Source of the DNA: Alphaproteobacteria bacterium PA2
GTDB taxonomy: Bacteria > Pseudomonadota > Alphaproteobacteria > Caulobacterales > Caulobacteraceae
Reading direction: 5' to 3'
Assembly (NCBI GenBank): GCA_002256425.1
Contig: NKIZ01000001.1
Span: 434,001 to 498,000, forward strand
DNA: 64,000 bases
In this document: positions 53,152-63,256 of the stretch, in pieces
How positions within the stretch are numbered: the stretch's first letter is position 1
Layout of the letters: each line of letters begins with the position of its first letter
The notes under the pieces: model-generated
What the model was told of the DNA's origin: nothing
The model's input: the letters and a program-made list of their open reading frames with translations, nothing else
The model's database searches: none
Position numbers and translations under genes: made by a program

Positions 53152-53811
53152 TCAGGCTTCTCTCAGGCGGGCGCTCTTCAGGAAGGGCGCGAGTTTGGCG
53201 GTCTTGTAGTCGATAAAGGACGCTGTGGTCTCTGCGGCGCGGGGTCCGACCATGACCGTGGTCATGCCCAGATCCTTGGCGGGTTTGAGATTACGTTCGC
53301 TGTCTTCAAAGAACGCCGTCGCCGCCGGATCAAGCCCGTGGGCGGCGATCATCCGCTCAAAACCCAGGGGATCGGGCTTTGGTGCAAAGCCGAAGGAATG
53401 GATGTGGAAGACCTCGTCGAACAGGTCGGTCAGGCCCAGATGTTCCAGCACCCGCTCTGCATGGCGGTCGTCGGCATTGGTGAAGACGAAACGACGGCCG
53501 GGCAGGACCTGAAGGATGTCCAGCAGGTCATGGTCCCTCGCCAGAACGTCCAGGGACAGGTCATGGAACAGGGCGTGGAAGTCTGCCGGATCCGTGCCGT
53601 GGTTCAGCATTAGGCCCTTCAGGGTCAGGCCATGCTCGGCGAAATACTTCTTCTGGAGGACATAGGCCTGGTCATGGGGCAGACCCACGGCCTGGGCGAC
53701 GAAGTCGGTCATCGCGCCCTCGACCTGCTTCATGAACCCGGATTCCTCTGGGTAGAGGGTGTTGTCCAGGTCGAAGAGCCAGGTGTCTATGTGGGCGAGA
53801 TCCGGGCTCAT
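53152..53811 (-). CDS. HAD-family pyrimidine 5'-nucleotidase-like hydrolase
   Basis: A 219-aa HAD hydrolase. Motif I is FDLDNTLYP, motif [15 protein letters not shown], and motifs [17 protein letters not shown] and FFEDSERNL. The DLDNTLYP motif is typical of the pyrimidine 5'-nucleotidase subfamily (Sdt1-like). Its ATG overlaps the argB stop by 4 bp, and the gene is a conserved neighbour of argB and dapD. Confidence 0.9.
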   Translation of the reverse strand: MSPDLAHIDTWLFDLDNTLYPEESGFMKQVEGAMTDFVAQAVGLPHDQAYVLQKKYFAEHGLTLKGLMLNHGTDPADFHALFHDLSLDVLARDHDLLDILQVLPGRRFVFTNADDRHAERVLEHLGLTDLFDEVFHIHSFGFAPKPDPLGFERMIAAHGLDPAATAFFEDSERNLKPAKDLGMTTVMVGPRAAETTASFIDYKTAKLAPFLKSARLREA

Positions 53812-54740
53812 GCGGTGATGAGCGTGCCCGACCCGTGTTCGGTGAACAGCTCGACCAGCATGGCGTGGGCCCGGCGGCCGTCCAGAATGACCACGGCCTC
53901 GACCCCGGCCTCGACGGCCGCAATGGCGGTCTCAAGCTTGGGAATCATGCCGCCGGAAGCCACACCCGAGGCGATGGCTTCCCGGGCTTCGGCCACGGTG
54001 AGCTGGCGGATCAGTTCGCCGTCAGCGCCCAGCACGCCGGCCACATCGGTCAGCAGCAGCATGCGCTTGGCGTTCAGGGCGCCGGCCAGGGCGCCCGCCA
54101 CGGTGTCGGCATTGATGTTGTAGGTCTCGCCGGTGCTGGAAACGCCGATCGGCGCAATCACCGGGATATAGTCGTGATCCGCCGAGATCAGGCCCTCGAT
54201 CAGCTGGGGATCAATCCGGGTGGGCTCGCCCACAAAGCCCAGGTCCACAACCTGTTCGATCAGGCTGTCAGGGTCCTTCTTGGTGCGGGTGACCTTTTCC
54301 ACGGTGATGAGCCGGGCGTCCTTGCCCGACAGGCCCACCCCGCGCACATCGGCCTCGGCGCCGGCCAGGGTGATCCAGTTGGCGATTTCCTTGTTGATGG
54401 CGCCCGAAAGGACCATTTCGGCCACTTCCATGGTGGCTTCATCGGTGACGCGCAGGCCGTCGACGAAGGTCGACTTCACCCCGGCCTTGTCCAGCATGCG
54501 TGAAATCTGCGGGCCGCCGCCATGGACGACCACGGGATGCAGGCCGAGCAGCTTGAGCAGGACGGCGTCAGCGGCGAAGAGCTTGGCGGTCTCTTCCTGG
54601 CCCATGGCGTGACCGCCATATTTGATGACCACGGTTTCGCGGTCGTACTGCTGGATGAAGGGCAGGGCCTCGGCCAGGGTTTTGGCGGTGGCCCAGCCTT
54701 GCTCTTCGGAGCGGGACTCCCGGTCTGACGTCTGGCTCAA
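53808..54740 (-). CDS. argB: Acetylglutamate kinase
   Basis: A 310-aa amino-acid kinase. It has [23 protein letters not shown] and the C-terminal [16 protein letters not shown]. It phosphorylates N-acetylglutamate in arginine synthesis. It leads the argB-HAD-dapD run. A perfect 14-bp palindrome stands 21 nt before the start codon. Confidence 0.96.
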   Translation of the reverse strand: MSQTSDRESRSEEQGWATAKTLAEALPFIQQYDRETVVIKYGGHAMGQEETAKLFAADAVLLKLLGLHPVVVHGGGPQISRMLDKAGVKSTFVDGLRVTDEATMEVAEMVLSGAINKEIANWITLAGAEADVRGVGLSGKDARLITVEKVTRTKKDPDSLIEQVVDLGFVGEPTRIDPQLIEGLISADHDYIPVIAPIGVSSTGETYNINADTVAGALAGALNAKRMLLLTDVAGVLGADGELIRQLTVAEAREAIASGVASGGMIPKLETAIAAVEAGVEAVVILDGRRAHAMLVELFTEHGSGTLITA

Positions 54741-54760
54741 CTTTTGGCCCCTCCCACCTG

Positions 54761-54774
54761 TCGGAGCGCTCCGA
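54761..54774. promoter_or_regulatory. 14-bp perfect palindrome upstream of argB
   Basis: TCGGAGCGCTCCGA is an uninterrupted palindrome in the 142-bp divergent region between argB and the amidohydrolase, 21-34 nt before the argB ATG. It may be an operator or a leader hairpin; no regulator is assigned. Confidence 0.35.
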
Positions 54775-54882
54775 TAGCGGACATGGGCGGGTCTGTCACG
54801 CAGCAGGCGCAGTCATTGCCCTCTCGACGCAAGGCCAGACCGTGCTAGCAAGTCGCAAACCCAATTCTGACTGTGAGTTCCC

Positions 54883-56157
54883 ATGCGTCTGCTCGCCCTT
54901 CTGGCCACCACTTCCCTCCTGGTTCTTGGCGCAGGCCAGAGCCAGGCCCGCACCGTCGCCGTTACGGCCGACAAGCTGCTGGACGTCGCCACCGGCAAGG
55001 AGACTGACAGGCCCCAGGTGATCGTGGTCGATGGCCGCATCACCTCGGTCGGCCGCCAGGGCGATGCGGTTCCGGCCGGCGCCGAGAAGGTCGATCTGCC
55101 CGGCGTCACCCTGCTGCCGGGGCTGATCGACATGCATACCCACATCACCTCCTCGCCGCTCTACAGCGGCTATAACGCACTGCTGTTCACCGACAGCTTC
55201 TGGGCGGTGATATCGACGGCCCACGCCAAGGCCACCCTCGACGCCGGCTTCACCACCATCCGCAATGTGGGCGCCAGCGAATTCGCCGATGTGGGTCTGC
55301 GTCAGGCCATCGAAGCCGGCTTCGTGGTCGGGCCCCGGATCGTCACGGCTACGGACGCCATCGGCGCCACCGGCGGCCACTGTGACTCGACCTTCTTCCC
55401 GCCGTCCATGAACCAGAAGGGCTATGCGGTCATCGATAGCCCTGACCAGGGCCGCCAGATGGTCCGCCAGCTGCGCAAGTACGGCGCCCAGGTCATCAAG
55501 ATCTGCGCCACGGGCGGGGTCTTCTCCCGGGGCGACGCCCCCGGCGCCCAGCAGCTGACCTTCGAAGAGATCAAGGCCATTGTCGATGAGGCCCATGCCG
55601 CCGACATGAAGGTCGCCGCCCACGCCCATGGCGCGTCGGGCATCCGGGCCTCCATCCTGGCCGGGGTCGACACCATCGAGCATGTCAGCCTGGTGGACGA
55701 CGAAGGCATCAAGCTGGCCCTGCAGAAGGGCGCCTATTTCGGCATGGACATCTACAACACTGACTACACCCAGGCCGAGGGCAAGAAGAACGGGGTGCTG
55801 GAAGAGAACCTGCAGAAGGACCGGGATATCGGCCTGATCCAGCGCCAGAACTATCAGAAGGCCCTCAAGGCCGGCGTGAAGATGATCTACGCTACGGATG
55901 CCGGGGTCTATCCCCACGGCGACAACGCCCGGCAGTTCGCCACCATGGTCCAGTGGGGCGCCAGCCCCCTGCAGGCCATCCAGTCAGCCACCATCACGGC
56001 CGCCGAGGCCCTTGGTCAGGCCAGGGATGTGGGTCAGATCAAGGTCGGCGCCTTTGGCGACATGGTGGGCGTGGCGGGCGATCCCCTGAAGGACGTCACC
56101 CTGCTGCAGCATCCGGTCTTTGTGATGAAGGGCGGCGATACGGTCCGCCGCCCCTGA
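54883..56157 (+). CDS. Exported metal-dependent amidohydrolase (Xaa-Lys/Arg dipeptidase type)
   Basis: 424 aa with a signal peptide (MRLLALLATTSLLVLGAG, cleavage near AR). Metal and catalytic residues are DMHTH (His85, His87), the lysine in VIKICATGG, His in AHAHG, His in IEHVS and Asp in YATDAG. The sequence pattern resembles Caulobacter Cc2672-type L-Xaa-Arg/Lys carboxy-dipeptidases of the imidazolonepropionase-like group. It would act in the periplasm on peptides. Specificity is inferred. Confidence 0.85.
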   Translation: MRLLALLATTSLLVLGAGQSQARTVAVTADKLLDVATGKETDRPQVIVVDGRITSVGRQGDAVPAGAEKVDLPGVTLLPGLIDMHTHITSSPLYSGYNALLFTDSFWAVISTAHAKATLDAGFTTIRNVGASEFADVGLRQAIEAGFVVGPRIVTATDAIGATGGHCDSTFFPPSMNQKGYAVIDSPDQGRQMVRQLRKYGAQVIKICATGGVFSRGDAPGAQQLTFEEIKAIVDEAHAADMKVAAHAHGASGIRASILAGVDTIEHVSLVDDEGIKLALQKGAYFGMDIYNTDYTQAEGKKNGVLEENLQKDRDIGLIQRQNYQKALKAGVKMIYATDAGVYPHGDNARQFATMVQWGASPLQAIQSATITAAEALGQARDVGQIKVGAFGDMVGVAGDPLKDVTLLQHPVFVMKGGDTVRRP

Positions 56158-56170
56158 TCTGGGTCCCGGA

Positions 56171-57313
56171 TCAGATGGTCCGGGCCACCACTTCCTTCAT
56201 GATCTCGGACGTGCCGCCATAGATCCGCTGGACCCGGGCGTCACGCCAGAGACGGGCTATGGGATACTCGTTCATGTATCCGGCGCCGCCGTGCAGCTGC
56301 AGGGCGGCGTCGCAGACCTCCCATTGCAGTTCTGTGTGGAACAGCTTGGCGGCTGAAGCCTCGGCCGCGGTCAGCTCACCCTTCAGGTGTTTGGCCATGC
56401 ACCAGTCCAGGTGGGCCCAGCCGGCCTGGAGCTTGGCCTTCAGGCCCGCCAGGGTGAAGCGCGTGTTCTGGAAGTCGAACACGGTCTGGCGGAAGGCCTT
56501 CCGCTCCTTGGTGAACTTGACGGCCTCGTCAAAGGCCCTCTGGGCGCCAGCCTGACCGGCGATGGCGATCTGCAGGCGCTCCTGGGGCAGCTGGGTCATC
56601 AGATAGACGAAGCCCTTGTTCTCCTCGCCCAGGCAGTTGGTCATGGGCACCCGCACATCCTCGAAGAACAGTTCCGAGGTGTCGGCGGAGTTCTGGCCGA
56701 TCTTGTCGAGGTTACGACCGCGCTTGAAGCCGCTGCGGTCAGACTCCACCAGGATCAGTGAGGTGCCCTTCGAGCCCTTGTCGGGGTCGGTCTTGGCCAC
56801 CAGGACGATCAGGTCGGCGCTCTGGCCATTGGTGATGTAGGTCTTCGAGCCGTTGATCACATAATGATTGCCGTCCCTGACGGCTGTGGTCCGGACGCCC
56901 TGCAGGTCGGACCCGGCGCCTGGCTCGGTCATGGCGATGGCGGTGACCACCTCGCCAGAAACCATGCCCGGCAGCCAGCGCTGCTTCTGCTCTTCCGAGC
57001 CGTAATTGATGATGTAGTCGACGACGATGTCCGACTGCAGGGTGATGCCGGCGCTGGATCCGGCATAGGACAGCTCTTCGCCGATCACGGCGTTGTAGCG
57101 ATAATCCAGGCCAAGGCCGCCGTATTCCGTTGGGACCTGGGGACAGAGAATGCCCGCCTCGCCGCAGGCCAGCCAGAAGGACCGGTCCACGACGCCCTGT
57201 TCTTCCCATTTGTCGAGGTGGGGGATCAGGTGCTGGGCGAAGAACTTGCGGACCTGGTCGCGGAACATGTCCAGGTCGGCGTCGTAGCAGGCGCGGTGCG
57301 GGGTCTCGAGCAT
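56171..57313 (-). CDS. Acyl-CoA dehydrogenase (stand-alone)
   Basis: 380 aa. It has AMTEPGAGSDLQG, NGSKTYITNGQSADL, the helix-G glutamate in LPQERLQIA, and the C-terminal RIYGGTSEIMKEVVAR. This is the common long/branched-chain FadE-like architecture with an isovaleryl-CoA dehydrogenase-type base, unlike the five-gene array. GAGG lies 9 nt before the ATG. It is convergent with the amidohydrolase and 78 bp upstream of engB. Confidence 0.92.
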   Translation of the reverse strand: MLETPHRACYDADLDMFRDQVRKFFAQHLIPHLDKWEEQGVVDRSFWLACGEAGILCPQVPTEYGGLGLDYRYNAVIGEELSYAGSSAGITLQSDIVVDYIINYGSEEQKQRWLPGMVSGEVVTAIAMTEPGAGSDLQGVRTTAVRDGNHYVINGSKTYITNGQSADLIVLVAKTDPDKGSKGTSLILVESDRSGFKRGRNLDKIGQNSADTSELFFEDVRVPMTNCLGEENKGFVYLMTQLPQERLQIAIAGQAGAQRAFDEAVKFTKERKAFRQTVFDFQNTRFTLAGLKAKLQAGWAHLDWCMAKHLKGELTAAEASAAKLFHTELQWEVCDAALQLHGGAGYMNEYPIARLWRDARVQRIYGGTSEIMKEVVARTI

Positions 57314-57391
57314 GGTTTGGGGCCTCGGCGGGATGATGTTGATCCCGATTAAACCCCCTCACCCAGGGTCACGCCAGAGGGTGAAATCGAT

Positions 57392-58036
57392 CTAGGCCGT
57401 CACGCCGCAGGCCGCAGCGACCTCGGCGCGGAGCTCGGGCAGGCCGGTTCCCTTTTCCGAAGAGGTCGCCAGCACCTTGGGAAAGGCGGCCGGGCGTTTG
57501 GCTATGGCCGCCTGGGTTTTCGCGATCACGGCCTCGACTTCCGCAGGCTTGATCTTGTCAGCCTTGGTCAGGATGATCTGATAGGAAACAGCGGCGCGGT
57601 CGAAGGCGTCCATGGGCTCGATATCGACCTCTTTCAGGCCGTGGCGTGCATCGATCAGCAGATAGGCCCGCTTGAGGTTCGGTCTGCCCCGCAGATAGTC
57701 GCGGCCAAGGTTCTGGAACTGTTTGACCGTCCCCTTGGAAGCCTTGGCCCAGCCATAGCCGGGCAGGTCCACCAGGCGCAGTTTCTCATCCAGGACGAAG
57801 AAGTTCACTTCCCGCGTACGGCCCGGCTCATTGGAGGCCCGGGCCAGGTGCTTCATACCCACCAGGGCGTTGATCAGCGAGGACTTGCCCACATTGGACC
57901 GGCCGGCGAAGGCCACTTCCGGAAGGTCGGCGGGGGGCAGGCCGTCCATGGCGACGGCGCCCATCATGAACTCGGCCTGGCGCGCAAACAGGATGCGCGC
58001 GTCCTCCAGCTGGTCCTCGGTGAAGTCGGACGTCAC
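57392..58036 (-). CDS. engB: Ribosome biogenesis GTP-binding protein EngB (YsxC/YihA)
   Basis: 214 aa. G1 is [15 protein letters not shown]3 [10 protein letters not shown]4 LTKADKI and G5 SSEKG. It helps 50S assembly. Its start overlaps the yidC stop by 4 bp, placing it in the rpmH-rnpA-yidC-engB operon. Confidence 0.95.
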   Translation of the reverse strand: MTSDFTEDQLEDARILFARQAEFMMGAVAMDGLPPADLPEVAFAGRSNVGKSSLINALVGMKHLARASNEPGRTREVNFFVLDEKLRLVDLPGYGWAKASKGTVKQFQNLGRDYLRGRPNLKRAYLLIDARHGLKEVDIEPMDAFDRAAVSYQIILTKADKIKPAEVEAVIAKTQAAIAKRPAAFPKVLATSSEKGTGLPELRAEVAAACGVTA

Positions 58037-59847
58037 GCCTTTGCGCCAGGGGATTTCCCGGTCAAACGACCCAGAATGTCGTCCACGGGATTATCGACCT
58101 TGAACCGCCGCATGATCACATACTGCTGCAGGATCGTCAGCACGTTGGACCATGTGTAGTAGATCAGCAGGCCCACAGCCAACTGGCTCAGCACGAAGGT
58201 GAAGATCACCGGCATGAACTGCATGATGCGCTGCTGCACCGGGTCAGGCGCCGGCGGGCTCATCTGCATGGAGAGCCACTGGGTGAATCCGTACAGCAGT
58301 GGCCAGACGCCAATGTGCAGGCTTCCGGCCAGAATGGCGCCGATCAGGGGCGCTGTGGACGGATCCCAGGGGATCAGCCCGAACAGGTTGAAGATGGTCG
58401 AAGGATCGCGGGCCGACAGGTCCTGGATCCAGCCATAGAAGGGCGCGTGGCGCATTTCGATCGAGACCGACAGCACCTTGAACAGGGCCAGGAAGACCGG
58501 AATGGTGGCCAGCATGGGCAGACAGCCCATGAGCGGATTGATCTTCTCCTTCTGATAGAGAAGCATCAGTTCCTGCTGCTGCTTGGCGGGATCGTCCTTG
58601 AATTTCCCGCGCAGGGCTTCGACCTCTGGCTGGATCTTCTTCATCTTGGTCATGGATTCGTAGCTGAGATTGGCCGGATAGAAGAAGGCCAGACGAACCA
58701 GGACGGTGAGGGCGAGGATGGCCAGGCCGAAGTTTCCGACCAGGTTGTAGAACTGCTCGAGGATCCAGAAGATCGGCTTGGTGAAGAAGTAGAGCTTGCC
58801 CCAGTCCACGGCGTCCACAAAACGCGGAATGCCGAGGGAGGCTTCATAACCCTTGAGGACAGGAACCGTCTTCGCGCCGGCGAAGAAGTGGCTGACATGG
58901 GTGATCTGGCCGCCGGCTGCGACAGCGCGGGGCTGGCCCAGGAAATTGGTCTCATAGATATCGACCGACGGGGTCGGGGTCACCCGGAAGGCAGCGTGGA
59001 TCTGTTCCTTCTGATCCGGGATCAGGGCCGCCAGCCAGTACTTGTCCGTAATGCCCAGCCAGCCGCCCTTGGCGGTGAAGTCCTTCTCGCCGTTCTTCTT
59101 GAGGTCCTTGTACTTCACCAGCTGCAGGACCTTGTCCATCACCCCGACAGCGCCTTCATGGGCGCCTGACGCATCCTGGGGCGGGGCGCCCTGGCGCTGG
59201 ATGGAGGCGTAGGGCGCTACAGTGATCGAGGCGGCGGTGGTGTTGGCCAGGGTGTCGCTGACCGTGAACATGAACTTGTCGTCGACTTCGATCCTGCGGG
59301 TGAAGTTCAGGCCCTGACCGTTGTTATAGGACAGGACAAGAGGATGCCCGGGCGCAAGGGTGTCGCCCTGGACCAGGGCCCACTGGGTCGAGCTGTTCGG
59401 CAGACCAGGCAGGTTCGCGCCGGCCCAACCGAATTCGGCGAACCAGGCGCGCTGGGCGCCTTCGGGACGCAGGAGTTCCACGGCGGCGGACTTGCGGTCC
59501 ACCGTGGCGCGATAGCCCGTCATGAACAGGTCATCGATCCGGGCGCCCTTGAGCGCAATGGAGCCGGTGAGGGCGGGGGTCTCGATCCGGGCCCGCGGGC
59601 TGGCCGACAGGGCGGTGGCGCGGGATACATAGGTCGGCTTCGCGACGACGCCGGGAACGCCCACGCCCTTGGCGTTGGGCTGAGCCGTTGCGGCGGCGGT
59701 TTCGCGCGCCTTCATCTCGGCCTGCATCCGCTTGGTCTGCGGACCCATGACCAGCACCTGATAGGCGAGCAGCAGGGCGATCGCGCAGATGGCGAAGATG
59801 AATGTATTGCGATTGGAATTGTCGTCGGGCATTCGCGGCGCACTCAA
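58033..59847 (-). CDS. yidC: Membrane protein insertase YidC
   Basis: 604 aa. An N-terminal membrane anchor ([19 protein letters not shown]) is followed by a large periplasmic domain to about 340 and the conserved C-terminal insertase core: [40 protein letters not shown] and a final pair of helices. It inserts inner-membrane proteins with or without SecYEG. It overlaps rnpA and engB by 4 bp each. Confidence 0.97.
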   Translation of the reverse strand: MSAPRMPDDNSNRNTFIFAICAIALLLAYQVLVMGPQTKRMQAEMKARETAAATAQPNAKGVGVPGVVAKPTYVSRATALSASPRARIETPALTGSIALKGARIDDLFMTGYRATVDRKSAAVELLRPEGAQRAWFAEFGWAGANLPGLPNSSTQWALVQGDTLAPGHPLVLSYNNGQGLNFTRRIEVDDKFMFTVSDTLANTTAASITVAPYASIQRQGAPPQDASGAHEGAVGVMDKVLQLVKYKDLKKNGEKDFTAKGGWLGITDKYWLAALIPDQKEQIHAAFRVTPTPSVDIYETNFLGQPRAVAAGGQITHVSHFFAGAKTVPVLKGYEASLGIPRFVDAVDWGKLYFFTKPIFWILEQFYNLVGNFGLAILALTVLVRLAFFYPANLSYESMTKMKKIQPEVEALRGKFKDDPAKQQQELMLLYQKEKINPLMGCLPMLATIPVFLALFKVLSVSIEMRHAPFYGWIQDLSARDPSTIFNLFGLIPWDPSTAPLIGAILAGSLHIGVWPLLYGFTQWLSMQMSPPAPDPVQQRIMQFMPVIFTFVLSQLAVGLLIYYTWSNVLTILQQYVIMRRFKVDNPVDDILGRLTGKSPGAKA

Positions 59848-60242
59848 ATCGGAGGGGGAGGTGCGCGACGGAACGCGCCTTCGGGGCTTTCGCTTTCGGC
59901 GCGCAGGCTTAACAGCGCGCTTTTCACATCGTCAAGCAACCGGCCCCAGGGGCGGGTCGGCGCGCCGTTGCGCGCGATCAGTACATAGTCGTGACCGGGG
60001 CGGCCGAAAAGGGGGACCATTTGCCGGGCGGCGGCCCGCATGCGCCGCTTGGCGCGGTTGCGGACAACGGCGCCGCCAACCTTCTTTGTGGCGGTGAAGC
60101 CGACGCGCACGGCTTCGGCGTCGTCACGACGGGCGCGGGCCTGAAGGACCACAGCGCCCTTCGCACAGGACTTCGCCTTGGCGGCCGCGAGAAAGTCGGG
60201 GCGCACCTTGAGCCGGGTAATGGGAAAATCGGGCTCCGACAT
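59844..60242 (-). CDS. rnpA: Ribonuclease P protein component
   Basis: 132 aa. The RNR motif reads [15 protein letters not shown], with [11 protein letters not shown] before it and DYVLIARNG after. It partners RNase P RNA in tRNA 5' processing. It follows rpmH by 24 bp and overlaps yidC, as usual. Confidence 0.96.
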   Translation of the reverse strand: MSEPDFPITRLKVRPDFLAAAKAKSCAKGAVVLQARARRDDAEAVRVGFTATKKVGGAVVRNRAKRRMRAAARQMVPLFGRPGHDYVLIARNGAPTRPWGRLLDDVKSALLSLRAESESPEGAFRRAPPPPI

Positions 60243-60266
60243 CCGGACGCCCCAGGATTCCGAAGA

Positions 60267-60401
60267 TTAAGCGGTGAGCCGCTTGCGGCCCTTGGCGCGC
60301 CGACGGGCGATCACCTTCTGGCCATTCTTGGTGGCCATACGAGCGCGCCAGCCGTGACGGCGCGCGCGCACGAGACGGGAGGGTTGAAATGTGCGCTTCA
60401 C
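60267..60401 (-). CDS. rpmH: 50S ribosomal protein L34
   Basis: 44 aa reading [20 protein letters not shown] and ending AKGRKRLTA, a textbook L34. The start is GTG at 60401 with GGAG about 9 nt upstream. It is the first gene of rpmH-rnpA-yidC-engB. A near-consensus promoter is 33 bp upstream. In many bacteria this cluster is close to the chromosome origin. Confidence 0.98.
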   Translation of the reverse strand: MKRTFQPSRLVRARRHGWRARMATKNGQKVIARRRAKGRKRLTA

Positions 60402-60433
60402 GGGAATGGCTCCGGGTCGAAATCGAGCGGCGG

Positions 60434-60462
60434 GGAATAGGGGATGGGCAGGGGTATGTCAA
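60434..60462 (-). promoter_or_regulatory. Sigma-70-like promoter of rpmH operon
   Basis: On the minus strand the -35 is TTGACA (60462-60457) and the -10 is TATTCC (60439-60434), with a 17-bp spacer. Transcription should start near 60427, giving a leader of about 25 nt before rpmH. Confidence 0.65.
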
Positions 60463-60475
60463 CCGACTCTGCAAA

Positions 60476-61222
60476 CTAGGCCAAGGTTAGTATCACCGGG
60501 CCCTGGGCTGTGGCGACCAGGGTGTGCTCATACTGAACCGTGGCCTGGCCCTTTGGCGGCCTGAGAGTCCAGCCGTCCTCATCCTCTTCCACCCAGTCCG
60601 CCCCGAGGGACAGGAAGGGTTCAATGGTGAAAACCAGGCCTTCGGGAATCCGCCTCTGATCCCGGGGTTCATACCAGGTGGGTATCTCACCCGGGTCATC
60701 GTGCAGGGACCGGCCCACTCCGTGGCTGGCGAGGTTCCTGATCAGGCTGTAGCCGTTCTTGTCGGCAAAGCCCTCAATGGCGTGGCCGATGGCGTTGAGC
60801 CGACCACCAGCCTGGACAGCCCGGATCCCTGACCACATGGCGCGGCGGCCATCGCGGCAGAGACGCTCAATGCGTCGCGAGACCGGCGGCACGGCGAAGC
60901 TTGCGCCCGTATCCCCGAAAAAGCCGTCCAGCTCGGCCGAGACGTCGATATTGACCAGGTCCCCGGCCTTGATCCTGCGATCGCCCGGAATGCCGTGTGC
61001 GCAGTCGGGTCCGATGGAAATGCAGGTGGCGCCGGGAAAGTTGTAGGTCAGCTCCGGCGCAGACCGGGCGCCTTCCCGCTCGAGCAGGTCCCGGCCGATA
61101 TCGTCGAGTTCCCGGGTGGTCATGCCAGGCTCGAGGGCCTGGCCCATGGCTGTCAGGGTCCGTGCGACCAGGGCGCCGATCACCTTCAGCTTCTCGAGTT
61201 CGTCGGCGTTGGTGATGGTCAT
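60476..61222 (-). CDS. map: Type I methionine aminopeptidase
   Basis: 248 aa with all metal ligands in place: Asp93 and Asp104 (LVNIDVSAELDGFFGDTG), His167 (ASHGVG), Glu201 (FTIEPF) and Glu232 (QYEHTL), plus His76 in CAHGIPGDR. The usual EVCHGIP and GHGIG motifs read DCAHGIP and SHGVG, so it is a divergent type I enzyme, probably a second copy beside the housekeeping Map. It is the last gene of a TetR-led operon, 2 bp after the quinone oxidoreductase. Confidence 0.88.
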   Translation of the reverse strand: MTITNADELEKLKVIGALVARTLTAMGQALEPGMTTRELDDIGRDLLEREGARSAPELTYNFPGATCISIGPDCAHGIPGDRRIKAGDLVNIDVSAELDGFFGDTGASFAVPPVSRRIERLCRDGRRAMWSGIRAVQAGGRLNAIGHAIEGFADKNGYSLIRNLASHGVGRSLHDDPGEIPTWYEPRDQRRIPEGLVFTIEPFLSLGADWVEEDEDGWTLRPPKGQATVQYEHTLVATAQGPVILTLA

Positions 61223-61224
61223 GG

Positions 61225-62208
61225 TCAGAGATCGGGCCGGACAATGGTCTTTCCCACCACCTTGCGGTCGGCGAGGGTGTCGAAGGCGGCGCGCCAGCCG
61301 TCGAGGCCGTATTCCTCGTGGACCCGGGGATTGACCTTGCCTTCAGCGGCCAGGTCCCAGATCGCCTTGTTGTTGGCCCGGCCCTTTTCCGGGAACTGCC
61401 GGCCATACTCCCCGGCCCGCACGCCCATGACCGAGAAACCCTTGATCAGGGCATAGTTGACCGGCAGGACTGGCAGGCGGCCCGAGGTGAAGCCTATGGA
61501 CAGGATTGCGCCGTCAAAGGCGATGCAGCGGACGCTCTCATCAAAGATGTCGCCCCCTACCGGGTCATAGATGACATCGGCCCCACGGCCGCCGGTGATC
61601 TCCTTGACCCTGTCCTTGAAGCCGCCCGAAACGTTCACGATGGCGTCGGGCTGATATTCCCTCTCAACGATCGCCAGCTTTTCGTCAGACGCCGAGGCTG
61701 CAATCACCCTGCATCCCAGTACTTTCGCGAGGTCGACGCAGGCCAGGCCAACCCCGCCGGCGGCGCCATGCACCAGGACCCAGGCCCCGGGCTCGACCCT
61801 GGCGCGGCTGACCAGGGCGACCCAGGCGGTCAGATAGGCCACCTGATAGCCGGCCGCCTGGCCAAAGCTGAGGAAGTCGGGCTTGCGGTGCAGGGCCGCC
61901 GCCGGGCTGCAGGCGAATTCGGCAAAGCCCCCGGTCCGCGAACCGCCGGCCACCAGGTCGCCCACCTTCCACTGGGTGACGCCTTCGCCCAGGGCGACGA
62001 CCTCCCCGGCCAGTTCCATGCCCGGGGTAAATGGCACCTGGGGCTTGTGCTGGTGCTCGCCGCGGGTCTGCATCAGGTCCGGGAAGTTCACGGCCGAAGC
62101 CTTGACCTGGATCAGGACCTCGCCGGGCCGGGGGTCGGGGGTGGGTATGTCCCTGACGATGCAGCCAGCGTATTCGGCGGCCAGTTCCTCGACGACCAGG
62201 GCGCGCAT
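61225..62208 (-). CDS. NADPH:quinone oxidoreductase family protein
   Basis: A 327-aa zinc-less MDR protein. The start is the ATG at 62208 (MRALVVEELAAEYAG), overlapping the esterase stop as ATGA; a longer open frame reads antisense-like basic sequence. It has PGMELAGEVVALGEGV and the NADPH motif HGAAGGVGLACVDLAK, then FDGAILSIGFTSG. It likely reduces quinones or enoyl carbonyls. Confidence 0.88.
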   Translation of the reverse strand: MRALVVEELAAEYAGCIVRDIPTPDPRPGEVLIQVKASAVNFPDLMQTRGEHQHKPQVPFTPGMELAGEVVALGEGVTQWKVGDLVAGGSRTGGFAEFACSPAAALHRKPDFLSFGQAAGYQVAYLTAWVALVSRARVEPGAWVLVHGAAGGVGLACVDLAKVLGCRVIAASASDEKLAIVEREYQPDAIVNVSGGFKDRVKEITGGRGADVIYDPVGGDIFDESVRCIAFDGAILSIGFTSGRLPVLPVNYALIKGFSVMGVRAGEYGRQFPEKGRANNKAIWDLAAEGKVNPRVHEEYGLDGWRAAFDTLADRKVVGKTIVRPDL

Positions 62209-63254
62209 CAGGTTTGCTTTCCTTGCAGGACGTCCCGGGCCAGGGCGGCGATTTCCCGGCACGCCTCGGCGGCGGGGGGCACGGCGCCGGTGAAGGCGGT
62301 GAATCCATGACACAGGCTGTCATAGGCCCGGTACTCGACGTGGCCCCCAGCGGCCTTGAGTTGCCGGGCATAGGCTTCGCCCTGGTCGATCAGGGGGTCG
62401 AACCCCGCCGTGGCGATGACGGCGGGCGCCAGACCCGTCAGGTCGGTCTCGCGTCCAGGCGACAGGCGCAGCTGGGCCGGATCATCGGTGGGGTTCAGAT
62501 AATGGCCCATGAACCACTCCATGGTCGCCCGCCCCAGGGGGAAGGCGTCGGCATAGGTGGTCATGGACGGGGTTTCACTGGCCACGTCGACGCAGGGATA
62601 GATCAGCAATTGCAGGTCCGGCTGGGCCTCGCCCGCCCGCCGCAGGTCCTGACAGACAATGGAGGCGAAATGTCCCCCCATGGAGTCTCCGCCGATGGCG
62701 GCCCTGCCCGTCGGCGCGCCGAAACGCTCTGCATGGTCCCGGCACCAACGATAGGCGGCCAGGACGTCATCCAGTCCGGCAGGGAAACGGTGTTCCGGCG
62801 CCAGGCGATAGTCGATGGAAATAACCGGCGCCTGGATCGCCCTGGCCAGGATTCCGCAGAAGGATTCACAGGTGTCCAGATCACCGATCACGCCTCCGCC
62901 CATGTGGGCGAAGACCAGAAGGGCGTTTTGGGGGTCCTGGTTGTCCGGCCGGTAGACCCGGGCGGGCCTCTCACCCTCGGCGCCCGGGATCATCTCGGGG
63001 CCGACCCGGACGCCGGGTTCCAGGGGCGCGCTGAGGGCGGCGAAACCTGCGGCGCTTGAGGCGCGGGCCTCGACGGGCTGGAGGCTTTCCATGGCCGGGC
63101 CTTTTTTCGCGCCGGCCGCCAGGAACTGCAGGCGGGGATCCAGGGTGCGACCGCCCTTATAGACCGCGCCGCCGCCCGACATCATGCGCAGGACAGGTCC
63201 TGGAAGGGACAGGAGGGTGCGAACCACGGCGCGCTGAAGTCCCAGATTGGCCAT
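62208..63254 (-). CDS. Hormone-sensitive-lipase family alpha/beta hydrolase
   Basis: 348 aa. Catalytic Ser191 lies in GGDSMGGH, Asp286 in GFDPL and His316 in CHGF. The oxyanion motif is HMGGG at 117-121, an insertion variant of the usual HGGG/HGGGW that may widen the pocket. It probably hydrolyses short- to medium-chain esters. It starts 2 bp after tetR and is coupled to the oxidoreductase. Confidence 0.88.
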   Translation of the reverse strand: MANLGLQRAVVRTLLSLPGPVLRMMSGGGAVYKGGRTLDPRLQFLAAGAKKGPAMESLQPVEARASSAAGFAALSAPLEPGVRVGPEMIPGAEGERPARVYRPDNQDPQNALLVFAHMGGGVIGDLDTCESFCGILARAIQAPVISIDYRLAPEHRFPAGLDDVLAAYRWCRDHAERFGAPTGRAAIGGDSMGGHFASIVCQDLRRAGEAQPDLQLLIYPCVDVASETPSMTTYADAFPLGRATMEWFMGHYLNPTDDPAQLRLSPGRETDLTGLAPAVIATAGFDPLIDQGEAYARQLKAAGGHVEYRAYDSLCHGFTAFTGAVPPAAEACREIAALARDVLQGKQT

Positions 63255-63256
63255 GG

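Noticed and set aside
57314..57391. Rho-independent terminator after engB
   Set aside because: CCCTC/GAGGG arms exist but the loop is long and the T-tract is only three bases, too weak to call.
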